A stretch of 64,000 bases of DNA from Tunturiibacter gelidiferens (GCF_013410115.1 NZ_JACCCV010000002.1:496001-560000), one strand, 5' to 3'; counted from the first letter of the stretch, positions 52,601 to 62,873 are shown. Numbers and translations are program-made. The notes: a model not told the origin generated them from the sequence alone.

Positions 52601-54148
52601 CGGCGGATTAGTCACCTGCGCAAACCTCTGTCGAAAGTACGCATAGATCGGACGAGGCGACCGGGCCAGAAACGCCAGCGGCGTATCGTCCCCCATCGAA
52701 TACACAGCGTCCTTCCCCTCCAGCGCCATCGGCTGCAAAATCATCTTCACGTCTTCGCGCGTATATCCAAATCCACGCTGCACCGCAGCCAGCGCAGCCG
52801 AATCCACCACCGGCGTCTCAGCCGCAATCAGCGGAGTATCTTCCACCAGCTTCGCGTACGTAGCCCCCACGTCGAACAGCTCCAGCAGCTCCTCATCCTG
52901 ATAAACCTTGTGCTTCTCCAGATCCACCAGAAGCATCTGCCCCGGCCCCAGCCGTCCGCTATGCGTCACCTCTTCCGGATCGAGATCCACCAACCCCGCC
53001 TCCGACCCGGCAACCACAAGCCCCGCACTCGTTATCGCAAATCGACAAGGCCGTAACCCATTCCGGTCCAGCGCCGCACCCACCACGCGTCCATCGCTGA
53101 ACGCAAGCGCAGCCGGACCATCCCACGGCTCCGCGCAATCCGTGTGGTACCTCAAAAACGAAGACTCATGATGCCCTTCGGCCGCCGGCGGCAACAACAT
53201 GCGAACAGCCTCAGCCAATGTCCTGCCATTCTGCGACAGCAGTTCCACCGCCTCATCCAGACTCGTAGAGTCCGTCCCATCCTTCGTCAGCACCGGCTTG
53301 CACTCCACCGGCAGCGTCGAGTCGCGAGCATCCATCCGCGCCCGGTTTCCCCACACCGTATTGATCTCGCCGTTATGTCCCAGCTTCCGCCCCGGCTGCG
53401 CGCGATGCCAGGTAGGCGACGTATTCGTCGCATAGCGCTGATGAAACACCGCGAACGGCGTAACGTAGTCCTCCGAAGCCAGATCAGGATAAAAATCCCG
53501 CAGAAAAACTCCCGTACACATCGCCTTATAAACAATCGTCTGTGACGATAGCGAGCATACGTACCCCGTAACGTCGCCCTGCTCATGCGCCCGCTCAAAC
53601 TGCTTCCGCGCCAGATACAGCCGCCGCTCCATCGTCTCCGGCTCTGCATCTGCACCGTCGACAATCAGCACCTGCCGAATCTTCGGCATCGTCTCCAGCG
53701 CCGTCTCCCCTAGGAACTCCGTCCGCACCGGAACATCGCGCCAACAAAGAATCTCGAAGTCATGCGAGAGCAGGCACCGTCCCAGGACCTCCTCGGCACG
53801 CGTCTCCGCCGCCGGAATCAGCAACATCCCCACACCCAGCAACTGCGTGTCATCGATCGAGAGATTCGCAGCCTTCACCAGCAGCGACCGCGGAACCGCG
53901 GTCATCACGCCCACTCCGTCGCTGCTCTTCCCATCAGCCGCCGTCGCCCCACGATGAGCCAGCCTGCCCAGCGCCGTCAGCGCCTGCTCCAGAATCACAT
54001 GCGAAGGCGAAGCGCCCACCGAGGCAACAAAACCCACACCACACGAGTCGTGGTCAAAACGCTCGTCAACTAATGACGGCGAAACCGAGGAAGACACACC
54101 CGCATCTCGGCGAGTTGGGTTCAAACTAGCTGCCAGGGACCGTTCCAT
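49616..54148 (-). CDS. gltB: Glutamate synthase large subunit GltB
   Basis: A 1510-residue glutamate synthase. The class II amidotransferase domain has its nucleophile Cys in HDSCGVGF (about residue 36), and Cys is expected at the new N-terminus after removal of the leader. A central domain (about 480-800) precedes the FMN-binding TIM barrel (about 860-1240; GVGTVAAGVAKAYADYIVIAG, GGTGAAALSS). The 3Fe-4S cysteines are in CDMARQCHLNTCPTG. The C-terminal beta-helix (GXGXG-type repeats) completes the subunit. It makes two glutamates from glutamine and 2-oxoglutarate. The small subunit gltD is not adjacent. It is divergent from the arginine cluster, for which glutamate is the substrate, with a 199-base gap. 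Confidence 0.96.
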   Translation of the reverse strand: MERSLAASLNPTRRDAGVSSSVSPSLVDERFDHDSCGVGFVASVGASPSHVILEQALTALGRLAHRGATAADGKSSDGVGVMTAVPRSLLVKAANLSIDDTQLLGVGMLLIPAAETRAEEVLGRCLLSHDFEILCWRDVPVRTEFLGETALETMPKIRQVLIVDGADAEPETMERRLYLARKQFERAHEQGDVTGYVCSLSSQTIVYKAMCTGVFLRDFYPDLASEDYVTPFAVFHQRYATNTSPTWHRAQPGRKLGHNGEINTVWGNRARMDARDSTLPVECKPVLTKDGTDSTSLDEAVELLSQNGRTLAEAVRMLLPPAAEGHHESSFLRYHTDCAEPWDGPAALAFSDGRVVGAALDRNGLRPCRFAITSAGLVVAGSEAGLVDLDPEEVTHSGRLGPGQMLLVDLEKHKVYQDEELLELFDVGATYAKLVEDTPLIAAETPVVDSAALAAVQRGFGYTREDVKMILQPMALEGKDAVYSMGDDTPLAFLARSPRPIYAYFRQRFAQVTNPPIDSLRESCVVSLHTRLGPWPHMLDKNAPLPGVSLPSPFLTLGQVEALRKGEYPHKEELKLAELQAVFGAEKTLTQGIDELCMQAIKLVREGARILLLSDRSASAERLPIPMAMATGAVHHALVDAGLRTLAGLAVEAGDCRDIHHAAVLIGYGAGAVCPWLALETGRSLAPAGTDAADAERKMMKSLDAGLAKVMSKMGISVVDSYRGAHLFDILGLHSSVVARCFFGTPAPLSGVGFAEVERQLRQTWTPGEAVAVASAELPDYGWVRFRKADVSEPHAWQPPTVKALQSVVGSARNVPQPTDPAGAFAIYTRDVIARDPAVLRDLLEIRPAGPELVLSDVETPASLCKRFVASAMSLGSLSPEAHQTITAAMNMLGGRSNTGEGGEDSAVYRLHPMGAEKTDAGVGMSVAARAGGGAAVAEAAVEAPAVHVSLNNKIKQIASGRFGVTAEYLVHAEEIEIKVAQGAKPGEGGQLPGHKVSGLIARLRHAQPGVALISPPPHHDIYSIEDLAQLIYDLKRVNPKAAIGVKLVSGCGVGTVAAGVAKAYADYIVIAGNTGGTGAAALSSIKYAGNPWELGLAEAQQVLMQNGMRGRVRLRTDGGLATARDILIAALLGADEYAFGTAVLVVLGCDMARQCHLNTCPTGIATQKPELRAKFRGKPEHVVRFFEQLSGDLQHLLARYGLPSMEAAIGRSDLLEQVRFDGNLDLQPMLAKVSDGPSRFMGVRNTQPVAGPPLDEPWVGPAMTATDAGEPFVVDSKIANSDRAVGSRLAGELALRRAQGELAADITFNLTGTAGQSFGAFTVDGMKLVLDGQANDFVGKGLSGGELVIRARGLAAKDSGKHVILGNVALYGATSGRLFAAGRAGERFAVRNSGAIAVVEGVGDHGCEYMTGGVVAILGRVGINFGAGMTGGLAWVLDADGSFVSGLRYHPEFIDAESFDVVGAEAQESLRALIAEHVKESGSGLGQAMLADWPARAAEFIRLTPRPQA

Positions 54149-54243
54149 GCTTCACTATACGTCGCACCCGGCACCAAAATCCCGGCTACAACCCTTCCTT
54201 TTTTGTGGAGCGCTCGTCAACGAAAGAGAAGACGAAGCAACGC

Positions 54244-54280
54244 GTGTATAAATATACACAGATAATGTATATTTATACAG
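54244..54280. promoter_or_regulatory. Paired ARG boxes (ArgR operator)
   Basis: Box 1 TGTATAAATATACA (54245-54258) and box 2 TGTATATTTATACA (54266-54279) are each near-perfect palindromes and reverse complements of each other. Their centres are exactly 21 bp apart, as in the paired ARG boxes bound by an ArgR hexamer. They lie about 70-100 bases before argR, between it and the divergent gltB gene. Confidence 0.85.
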
Positions 54281-54347
54281 GTGGGCTCTCTAACAAATTG
54301 AGCCACAATTGACGACTTAACTACGCGAACACAGGTACAACAAACTC

Positions 54348-54788
54348 ATGAAACAACAGCGTCACGCCGTAATTCGAGAGTTGCTGGTAAAGAGCGCGGT
54401 CACCAGCCAGGACGAGCTACGTCGAAAACTAGCCGGACGCGGATTTCATGTCACTCAAGCAACATTATCGCGCGATATCCATGAACTGAGATTAAATAAA
54501 GGACCGAACGGCTACTCTCTTCCCAACGGAAACGACTCCGACGAAGATGCACTCCCCGGCATCCGCGAAGTTCTCGAAAGCTTCGGCCTCGAGGTGCGCC
54601 AGGCCATCAACCTCCTCGTCCTCGTCACCACCACTGGAAGCGCTCAACCCATCGCCGCCGGCATCGACTACGAGGACTGGCCTGAGGTCATAGGCACCAT
54701 CGCAGGCGACGACACCGTCCTCATCATCTGCCCGGACGAAAAACAAGCAAACCTGTTGAAGACACGAATCGAAGGCTACCTTGGCTAA
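54348..54788 (+). CDS. argR: Arginine repressor ArgR
   Basis: A 146-residue hexameric repressor. The N-terminal winged helix (about 1-65) has QRHAVIRELLVKSAVTSQDE and HVTQATLSRDIHELRL. The C-terminal oligomerisation and arginine-binding domain (about 75-146) ends with EVIGTIAGDDTVLIICPDE, whose GTIAGDDT is the hallmark. With arginine bound it represses biosynthesis. Paired palindromes upstream indicate that it regulates itself and the operon, and perhaps gltB too, since the boxes sit in the shared region. It overlaps argC by eight bases (TAA stop at 54786; argC TTG at 54781). Full length. Confidence 0.95.
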   Translation: MKQQRHAVIRELLVKSAVTSQDELRRKLAGRGFHVTQATLSRDIHELRLNKGPNGYSLPNGNDSDEDALPGIREVLESFGLEVRQAINLLVLVTTTGSAQPIAAGIDYEDWPEVIGTIAGDDTVLIICPDEKQANLLKTRIEGYLG

Positions 54789-55950
54789 CTCAGCAGAAAA
54801 CATCTCATCGCGACCAACGGGAGCGCCCACCGAAGGGGTATACCCGTCACGAAGTGACCGCTCCACGCGCAGTGGGCCTTTTAGCGGTACCGCACCCCGC
54901 GTAGCCATCGCGGGCATCGGCGGCTATGCCGGCGGCGAACTAGCACGCCTGCTCCTGCATCATCCAAGATTCCAGAACTCGACCCCAACGTTCCTCGGAC
55001 GCGGCGGAGAAACAGAGCCCACCAGTAAGCTCTACCTCGAAGATCTCCACCCGCAACTCGCAGTCGCCGGCGCCAGCCGCACCCACCAGATCCTCCCCTT
55101 CACCTGGGAGCGCCTCGTCGATGCCGGAACCGAAGTCCTCTTCCTGGCCACCCCGCACGAGCAATCCCGCGAGTGGGTCCCTGAAGCCATCTCACGCGGC
55201 ATCAAAGTCATCGACCTAAGCGGAGCATGGCGTCTCCAGCATCACGCCAACCGCGAAGTCTACAAGCTCAAAGACGCCAACGCAGAGCATGCCGCGCAGC
55301 TTCAATCCGAAGCCATCTATGGCTGCCCCGAACTCCACCGCGATGAGATCCGCAAAGCCCGCATCGTCTCCAACCCCGGCTGCTACGCCACCTCCATCCT
55401 CCTCGCGCTAGCCCCTCTGGTCCAGGCAGGCTTTATCGACCTCGACCACGGCATCATCTGCGACGCCAAATCCGGAGTCAGCGGCGCAGGCAAAGCACCC
55501 ACCGCCAAAACCCACTTCATGTACGCAGCCGACAACCTCTCCGCGTACGCAGTCTTCGGCCACCGCCACACCGGAGAGCTACTCGAGCAGCTCCACATCA
55601 CCTCGGATCAAATCCAATTCACCCCGCATCTACTCCCCATACCGCGTGGCATCCTCTCCACCATCTACGTCCGGCTTAAAGAAAAGACCGAGCCTTCCAC
55701 CATCACTGAAGTGCTGCAGAACTTCTACCGACATAGCCCGCTTGTCAGGCTCCGCGCCACGCCGCACCTGCCGGAGATTCAACACATCGTTCGCACCAAC
55801 TTCTGCGACCTCGGCTTCGCACTCGCCGCCGACGGAAAGCGTCTGATCCTGGTCTCCTGCCTCGATAATCTTTTAAAGGGCGCCTCCGGCCAGGCCGTCC
55901 AAAACCTCAACCTGATGTGCGGATGGAACGAAGAGGAGGGCTTGCTGTGA
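54781..55950 (+). CDS. argC: N-acetyl-gamma-glutamyl-phosphate reductase ArgC
   Basis: A 389-residue enzyme that reduces N-acetylglutamyl phosphate to the semialdehyde using NADPH. The Rossmann start RVAIAGIGGYAGGELARLL begins only at residue 40. The catalytic Cys is in SNPGCYATS (about residue 200), and the KSGVSGAGK motif follows near 237. The enzyme core is normal, but residues 11-36 are encoded by a dispersed REP-like repeat (54811-54878), giving an N-terminal extension rich in Ser/Arg/Thr. The only plausible start is the TTG at 54781 with GAAGG just upstream, since no in-frame ATG or GTG lies between it and the Rossmann core. GTGA overlap with argB. Confidence 0.93.
   Translation: MANSAENISSRPTGAPTEGVYPSRSDRSTRSGPFSGTAPRVAIAGIGGYAGGELARLLLHHPRFQNSTPTFLGRGGETEPTSKLYLEDLHPQLAVAGASRTHQILPFTWERLVDAGTEVLFLATPHEQSREWVPEAISRGIKVIDLSGAWRLQHHANREVYKLKDANAEHAAQLQSEAIYGCPELHRDEIRKARIVSNPGCYATSILLALAPLVQAGFIDLDHGIICDAKSGVSGAGKAPTAKTHFMYAADNLSAYAVFGHRHTGELLEQLHITSDQIQFTPHLLPIPRGILSTIYVRLKEKTEPSTITEVLQNFYRHSPLVRLRATPHLPEIQHIVRTNFCDLGFALAADGKRLILVSCLDNLLKGASGQAVQNLNLMCGWNEEEGLL
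54811..54878. repeat. REP-like repeat inside argC
   Basis: It starts CGACCAACGGGA (54811-54822) and ends with a 33-bp block (54846-54878) that begins GTCACGAAGTGACC. The block is identical to that at 63697-63729. It contains the hairpin GTCAC/GTGAC and a CCAC/GTGG pair. The whole element is in the translated 5' end of argC. Confidence 0.8.
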
Positions 55951-56729
55951 GATTCGTCGTCAAACTTGGCGGTGCCGCTCTCGAGGACAAGAAGATCCTC
56001 CACGCCTGCGGCAAAGCCATCGCCGACCTCGTCGCTGATGGAAATCAGGTCGCCGTCGTCCACGGTGGCGGTGTGCAACTCACCCGCACCCTCGCCCTCA
56101 TGGGCAAGAAGAGCGAGTTCATCTCCGGCCTCCGCATCACCGACGCCGAAACCCGCGACGCCGCCCTCATGGTCCTCGCCGGCCGCGTCAACAAGTCCCT
56201 TGTCGCATCCATCGGCACGCACGGCCAGTCCGCTGTCGGCCTCTCCGGTGGCGACGGCCACGTCTTCCGCGCACGCAAGAAAAAGACCAACCCCGACCTC
56301 GGCTTCGTCGGCGAGATCGCCGCCATGGACCCCAAGTGGCTCGAGGCCATCTGGGCCATGGGCGCAGTCCCCGTCATCTCCTCCATCGCCCTTGGTTTCG
56401 ACGGTGAGTACTACAACATCAACGCCGACGAGATGGCCGCAGCTTGCGCCATCGGCACCAAAGCCGACACCCTCGTCTTCCTCACCGACGTCCCCGGCGT
56501 CAAAGGCGCAGACGGCAACGTCATGCGCTGGCTCACCCTCGCACAGATTCCCGCCATGGAGCAGGCGCAGGTCGTCTCCGGCGGTATGCTCCCCAAACTG
56601 AACGCCTGCCGCGATGCCCTCACTCACGGCGTCAAGCGCGTACGCATTCTTCCCGCAAAAGCAGCATCTCTACTACCTGACCTCGTCTCCACACGGGTCA
56701 ACGACGGAACGGAGGTCATGGTCGCATGA
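55947..56729 (+). CDS. argB: N-acetylglutamate kinase ArgB
   Basis: A 260-residue amino acid kinase. The ATP and phosphoryl site KLGGAALEDKK is near residues 5-15, VVHGGGVQLTRTL near 35-48, and SGGDGHVFRARK and NINADEMAAACA later. It phosphorylates N-acetylglutamate. It lacks the N-terminal helix that interlocks hexameric arginine-inhibited kinases, and its length fits the short E. coli-type enzyme, so allosteric inhibition by arginine is unlikely; this is inferred from length. The GTG start overlaps the argC stop (GTGA) and has GAGGAGGG upstream. ATGA overlap with argD. Confidence 0.95.
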   Translation: MRFVVKLGGAALEDKKILHACGKAIADLVADGNQVAVVHGGGVQLTRTLALMGKKSEFISGLRITDAETRDAALMVLAGRVNKSLVASIGTHGQSAVGLSGGDGHVFRARKKKTNPDLGFVGEIAAMDPKWLEAIWAMGAVPVISSIALGFDGEYYNINADEMAAACAIGTKADTLVFLTDVPGVKGADGNVMRWLTLAQIPAMEQAQVVSGGMLPKLNACRDALTHGVKRVRILPAKAASLLPDLVSTRVNDGTEVMVA

Positions 56730-57982
56730 ACGCAACACCGAACTTGCAATCCATCCAGGCGGCAGAGAAGAAGCTGCTCCTCAACACCTACGAGCGCAAC
56801 CCCATCCTCTTCGTCAGCGGCGAGGGCGTTCACCTGCGCGACGAGAACGGCAACGACTACCTCGACCTCCTCAGCGGCATCGGCGTCAACGGCCTCGGCT
56901 ACGCACACCCCGCCGTCGAAGACGCGATCATCAGCCAATCGAAACGCCTCATCCACACCTCCAACCTCTTCTTCCACGAGCACACTGCCCAACTCGCCCT
57001 TCGCCTCACTGAGATCACCGGTCTGAACCGCGTCTTCTTCACCAACAGCGGCACCGAAGCCTGGGAGGCCGCCCTCAAGTTGGCCCGCGCCCACGCCGGT
57101 CTCCTCCGCTCTAAAAGCAAAGTCATCGGCACAAAGTTTCTCGCACTCGACCACAGTTTTCACGGCCGCACCATGGGCTCCGTCGCCACCACCGCGAAGG
57201 ACAAGTACCGCGAGCCCTTCATGCCCGTCATGCCCGGCGTCGAATTCGTCCGCTTCAACGACGTAGCCGACCTTCGCGCAAAGTTCTCGAATGAAATATG
57301 CGCCATCTGCATCGAACCCATCCAGGGTGAAGGCGGCATCCATCCCGTAACTCAAGAGTTCTTCGCCGCAGCTCGAGCCCTCTGCGACTCCACCGGCGCC
57401 CTCCTCATCGCCGACGAGATCCAGTCCGGCATGGGCCGCACCGGCAAGTGGTTCGCCTACCAGCACTACAACATCCTCCCAGACGTCACCACACTCGCCA
57501 AGCCCATCGCCAACGGCATCCCCATGGGCGCGATGCTCTGCACCAACGCCGCCGCCGAGGCCATCACTCCCGGCATGCACGGCACCACCTTCGGCGGCAA
57601 TCCACTCGCAAGCGCTGTAGCCATTGCGGTCATCGACACCATCAAGCGCGACAACCTTCTCGCCCACATCAACGAAGTAGGCGCATACTTCCACGATCAA
57701 CTCACGCAACTAGCCAAGCGCCACGACTGCATCACGGACGTTCGCGGTAAAGGCCTCATGCTCGGCATCGAAATCAACTCCGCCGACCTTGCCCAGCGCG
57801 TCGCCGCACAGATGCTAGAGCGCCGCATCATCATCAACCGCACCAGCGAGACAGTCCTCCGGCTCCTCCCGCCCTTCCTTCTGGAGCGTCAACACGTCGA
57901 CACCGCCATCAAAGCCTTCGACGAGATCTTCACTGCAGCACTGGCCGGAGCAGTTCCGGCAGGAGACAAAGCCAATGGGTAG
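56726..57982 (+). CDS. argD: Acetylornithine aminotransferase ArgD
   Basis: A 418-residue class III PLP enzyme. FFTNSGTEAWEAALKLARAH, the DEIQSGMGRTGKWFAYQHY motif and the PLP lysine in TTLAKPIANGIPMGAM (about residue 259) are intact. GTTFGGNPLASAVA is also present. It moves the amino group from glutamate to N-acetylglutamate semialdehyde, giving N-acetylornithine. ATGA overlap with argB and an eight-base overlap with argF point to tight translational coupling. A succinylornithine role is not excluded but is unlikely in this cluster. Standard length. Confidence 0.95.
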   Translation: MNATPNLQSIQAAEKKLLLNTYERNPILFVSGEGVHLRDENGNDYLDLLSGIGVNGLGYAHPAVEDAIISQSKRLIHTSNLFFHEHTAQLALRLTEITGLNRVFFTNSGTEAWEAALKLARAHAGLLRSKSKVIGTKFLALDHSFHGRTMGSVATTAKDKYREPFMPVMPGVEFVRFNDVADLRAKFSNEICAICIEPIQGEGGIHPVTQEFFAAARALCDSTGALLIADEIQSGMGRTGKWFAYQHYNILPDVTTLAKPIANGIPMGAMLCTNAAAEAITPGMHGTTFGGNPLASAVAIAVIDTIKRDNLLAHINEVGAYFHDQLTQLAKRHDCITDVRGKGLMLGIEINSADLAQRVAAQMLERRIIINRTSETVLRLLPPFLLERQHVDTAIKAFDEIFTAALAGAVPAGDKANG

Positions 57983-59069
57983 CAAAACCGTCATCATGAA
58001 CACGAAGTCCGAAGCTGAAGACTTCGCCCCCACACGCGCACACGCTACCCTCGGCATCCAGTCCGACACCGCCTTCAGCGAAGCCTCCAAGCGCCTCCAC
58101 GGCCGCGACCTCTGCTCCATCGCCGACCTCACCGTCGAGGAGATGGCAGCCCTCATGGAGCTCGCTCACGCCGTCAAGAACAATCCCGAAGACTTCCGTC
58201 ACGCCCTCGACGCGTGCCAGATGGTCATGTTCTTCGAGAAGGCCTCCCTCCGCACCCGCCTCACCTTCGAGACCGCCATCAACACCCTCGGCGGCAACGC
58301 CATCTTCGTCGACCAGACCCAGTCCCCCCTCGGCGAGCGCGAATCCCTCTCCGACATGGCTCACAACATCGAGCGCTGGATGGCAATCATGGTCCTCCGC
58401 ACCTACGCCCACGACACCATCACCGAGATCGCCGCCTGCTCCAAGATCCCCGTCATCAACGCCCTCTCCGATCTCGAGCACCCCTGCCAGGCCATCGCCG
58501 ACTTCTTCACCCTCGAAGAGCGCTTCGGCTCCGCAGAGGGCCTTCACTTCACCTACATCGGCGACGGCAACAACGTCTGCCACTCCCTCATGCTCACCGC
58601 CGCGCAACTCGGCGCGCATTGCACCGTAGCCACGCCCAAAGGCTTCGCCCCCAAGCTCGAAATCATCCACAAAGCCATCGAGATCGCCGAAACCACCGGC
58701 GGCAGCATCACCCTCATGCACGACCCCGTCAAGGCCGTCACCGGAGCCGACGCCGTCTACACCGACGTCTGCACCTCCATGGGCTTCGAGCACGAGGCCA
58801 CCAAGCGCGCCCCCATCTTCAAGCCCTACCAGGTCAACGAAGCCCTCATGGCCAACGCGCAAGCCGACGCCGTCTTCATGCACTGCCTCCCCGCCCATCG
58901 CAACGCCGAAGTCACCGACGCCGTCCTCGACGGCCCCCAGTCCCTCGTCTTCGATCAAGCCGAAAACCGCATGCACGCCCAAAAAGCAATCCTGCTCATG
59001 CTCCTCGGCGGGGCCAAGCGCACCTCCAACAGCCGCAGCCGCGGAATCCAACCCCGCAAACGCTCCTAA
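57975..59069 (+). CDS. argF: Ornithine carbamoyltransferase ArgF
   Basis: A 364-residue carbamoyltransferase that makes citrulline from ornithine and carbamoyl phosphate. The carbamoyl phosphate motif reads FEKASLRTRLTFE, with Leu in place of the second residue of the usual STRTR. The ornithine loop is TDVCTSMGFE (SMG present), followed by FMHCLPAHR with its catalytic Cys. LEHPCQAIADF and QAENRMHAQK are also canonical. The SMG loop argues for ornithine rather than acetyl- or succinylornithine as substrate, although SLRTR is seen in those relatives too. AGGAG lies nine bases before the ATG; it overlaps argD. The C-terminus has a basic tail of about 20 residues. Confidence 0.93.
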   Translation: MGSKTVIMNTKSEAEDFAPTRAHATLGIQSDTAFSEASKRLHGRDLCSIADLTVEEMAALMELAHAVKNNPEDFRHALDACQMVMFFEKASLRTRLTFETAINTLGGNAIFVDQTQSPLGERESLSDMAHNIERWMAIMVLRTYAHDTITEIAACSKIPVINALSDLEHPCQAIADFFTLEERFGSAEGLHFTYIGDGNNVCHSLMLTAAQLGAHCTVATPKGFAPKLEIIHKAIEIAETTGGSITLMHDPVKAVTGADAVYTDVCTSMGFEHEATKRAPIFKPYQVNEALMANAQADAVFMHCLPAHRNAEVTDAVLDGPQSLVFDQAENRMHAQKAILLMLLGGAKRTSNSRSRGIQPRKRS

Positions 59070-61189
<2,120 letters not shown>

Positions 61190-61199
61190 GAGCCAGAAT

Positions 61200-62621
61200 A
61201 TGTCCAACACCCAATCCACCAAAATGTGGTCCGGCCGCTTCCGCGAACCACTCGACCCTACCTTCGAATCCTGGCAACGCTCCTTTCCCTTCGACTGGCG
61301 CCTCGTCCCCTACGAAGTGGAAGCCAGCATAGCCCACGCCCGCGCCATCGAAGCCGCCGGCATCCTCACCAGCGAAGAGCTTCTGCAAATGGAAGAAGGC
61401 CTCCGCGCCGTAGCCAAACAGCACGCCGAACAAGGCGAAGCCATCGTAACCTTCAATCCCCAGGCCGAAGACGTCCACCACTACGTCGAACTCGAACTGA
61501 CCAAACAAATCGGCGACCTAGCCCTCAAGCTCCACACCGGCCGCAGCCGCAACGAGCAGATCGCCACCGACATGCGCCTCTTCGTCCGCGAAGCCATCGA
61601 CAACACCCTCGCAGGCCTCACCGCATGGCGCAAATCCCTCATCGAACTCGCCGAATCAGCAGGCGAAGCCACCATGCCCTCCTACACCCACCTCCAGCGC
61701 GCCGAACCCGTCCTCGTAGCCCACTGGCTCCTCGCCTACGTCAGCATGATCGAGCGCGACGCCAGCCGCCTCACCGACGCCCGCAAGCGCATGAACCTCT
61801 GCCCGCTCGGCTCCGGAGCAGTCGCCGGCGCAACCCTCGCCCTCGATCGCACCATCGCAGCCCGCGCCCTCAACTTCGACGCCCCCACCCCCAACAGCAT
61901 GGACGCAACCAGCGACCGCGACTTCGCCCTCGAATTCACCCAAGCCATCGCCACTCTAGGCATCCACATCTCCCGCTTCGCCGAAGAACTAACCCTCTAC
62001 TCAACAGCCGAGTTCGGCTTCCTAGACCTCCCCGAACGCTTCTCCACCGGCTCAAGCGCCATGCCGCAAAAGAAGAACCCTGACCTCACCGAACTCATCC
62101 GCGGCAAATCCGGACGCCTCCTAGGCGCAGCCACAACACTAGCCACACTCATCAAAGGCCTACCCCTCGCCTACAACAAAGACCTTCAAGAAGGCCAGGA
62201 GCCAGTCTTCGACGCAGCCGACACCATCGCCGGCATCCTAAGCGTTCTCCCAGCCTTCACCGCCTCCCTCAAGTTCCGCTACGACATCATGAAGACCGCC
62301 GCCCACTCCGGCTACCTCAACGCCATGGCCGCCGCCACCTACCTCACCGACAAAGGCATCCCCTTCCGCAAAGCCCACGAGCACATCGGCAACGCCGTCC
62401 GCCTAGCAATGGGAGACGGGGGCCTCGAAACCCAACGCGAACTCCAGCAACTCACCCTCGAAGACCTCCGCGCAATCTCCCCCGCATTCGGCGAAGACTT
62501 CTTCGCCGCCATCACCCTCGAAGCCACCCTCGACTGCCACGACGTAATCGGAGGCACCGCCCGTCCCCGCGTCGCCACAGCCCTCGCTGAAGCCAAGGCC
62601 CGTCTCACGGAGCACGCGTGA
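61200..62621 (+). CDS. argH: Argininosuccinate lyase ArgH
   Basis: A 473-residue lyase of the fumarase/aspartase superfamily. It opens KMWSGRFREPLDPTFESW, then HYVELELTKQIGDLALKLHTGRSRNEQ-type substrate loop (about 90-120). The signature loop GSSAMPQKKNPDLTE, with its catalytic Ser, is at about residue 285. It splits argininosuccinate into arginine and fumarate, the last step of the pathway. The ATG at 61200, ten bases after the exported gene, fits the family N-terminus; the open frame extends 43 codons further. Normal length. Confidence 0.96.
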   Translation: MSNTQSTKMWSGRFREPLDPTFESWQRSFPFDWRLVPYEVEASIAHARAIEAAGILTSEELLQMEEGLRAVAKQHAEQGEAIVTFNPQAEDVHHYVELELTKQIGDLALKLHTGRSRNEQIATDMRLFVREAIDNTLAGLTAWRKSLIELAESAGEATMPSYTHLQRAEPVLVAHWLLAYVSMIERDASRLTDARKRMNLCPLGSGAVAGATLALDRTIAARALNFDAPTPNSMDATSDRDFALEFTQAIATLGIHISRFAEELTLYSTAEFGFLDLPERFSTGSSAMPQKKNPDLTELIRGKSGRLLGAATTLATLIKGLPLAYNKDLQEGQEPVFDAADTIAGILSVLPAFTASLKFRYDIMKTAAHSGYLNAMAAATYLTDKGIPFRKAHEHIGNAVRLAMGDGGLETQRELQQLTLEDLRAISPAFGEDFFAAITLEATLDCHDVIGGTARPRVATALAEAKARLTEHA

Positions 62622-62648
62622 CGACAAAGCCGGTTCAATCTCTCGCAT

Positions 62649-62873
62649 CCCCAAAGATTCGTCATCTCGACCGAAGCGATAGACAGTTCCATCGTCTATC
62701 GCGCAGTGGAGAGACCCCCGTATTTCGTCTGTTGCCGCTGCGAATGCCCACTCATGCAGTCTCATCCAATCCCGCTTCCCCAAAGATTCGTCATCTCGAC
62801 CGAAGCAATAGACAGTTCCATCGTCTATTGCGTAGTGGAGAGACCCCCGTATTTCGTCTGTTGCCGTTGCGAA
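62649..62873. repeat. Tandem 96-bp repeat with covarying hairpin
   Basis: Two 96-bp copies (62649-62744 and 62778-62873) differ at four positions and lie 129 bp apart. Each contains a 9-bp stem with a 9-nt loop: GCGATAGAC/GTCTATCGC at 62676-62702 and GCAATAGAC/GTCTATTGC at 62805-62831. Two of the four differences are compensatory, G-C in one copy and A-T in the other. The motif GTCATCTCGACCGAAGC precedes each stem and GTGGAGAGACCCCC follows it. No coding function is evident. Confidence 0.9.

Noticed and set aside
54811..54917. Minus-strand frame sharing GPLRVERSLRD with a frame at 63589-63774
   Set aside because: The shared peptide is only the reverse reading of the duplicated REP-like repeat, not a conserved protein.
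57930..59051. Minus-strand 373-codon Gly/Asp/Val-rich frame opposite argF
   Set aside because: It is the complement of argF, which has all catalytic motifs; the frame shows no protein-like pattern.
62649..62873. CRISPR array
   Set aside because: There are only two long copies, with a 33-nt spacer and no cas genes; the internal stem and tandem layout fit a REP-like repeat instead.
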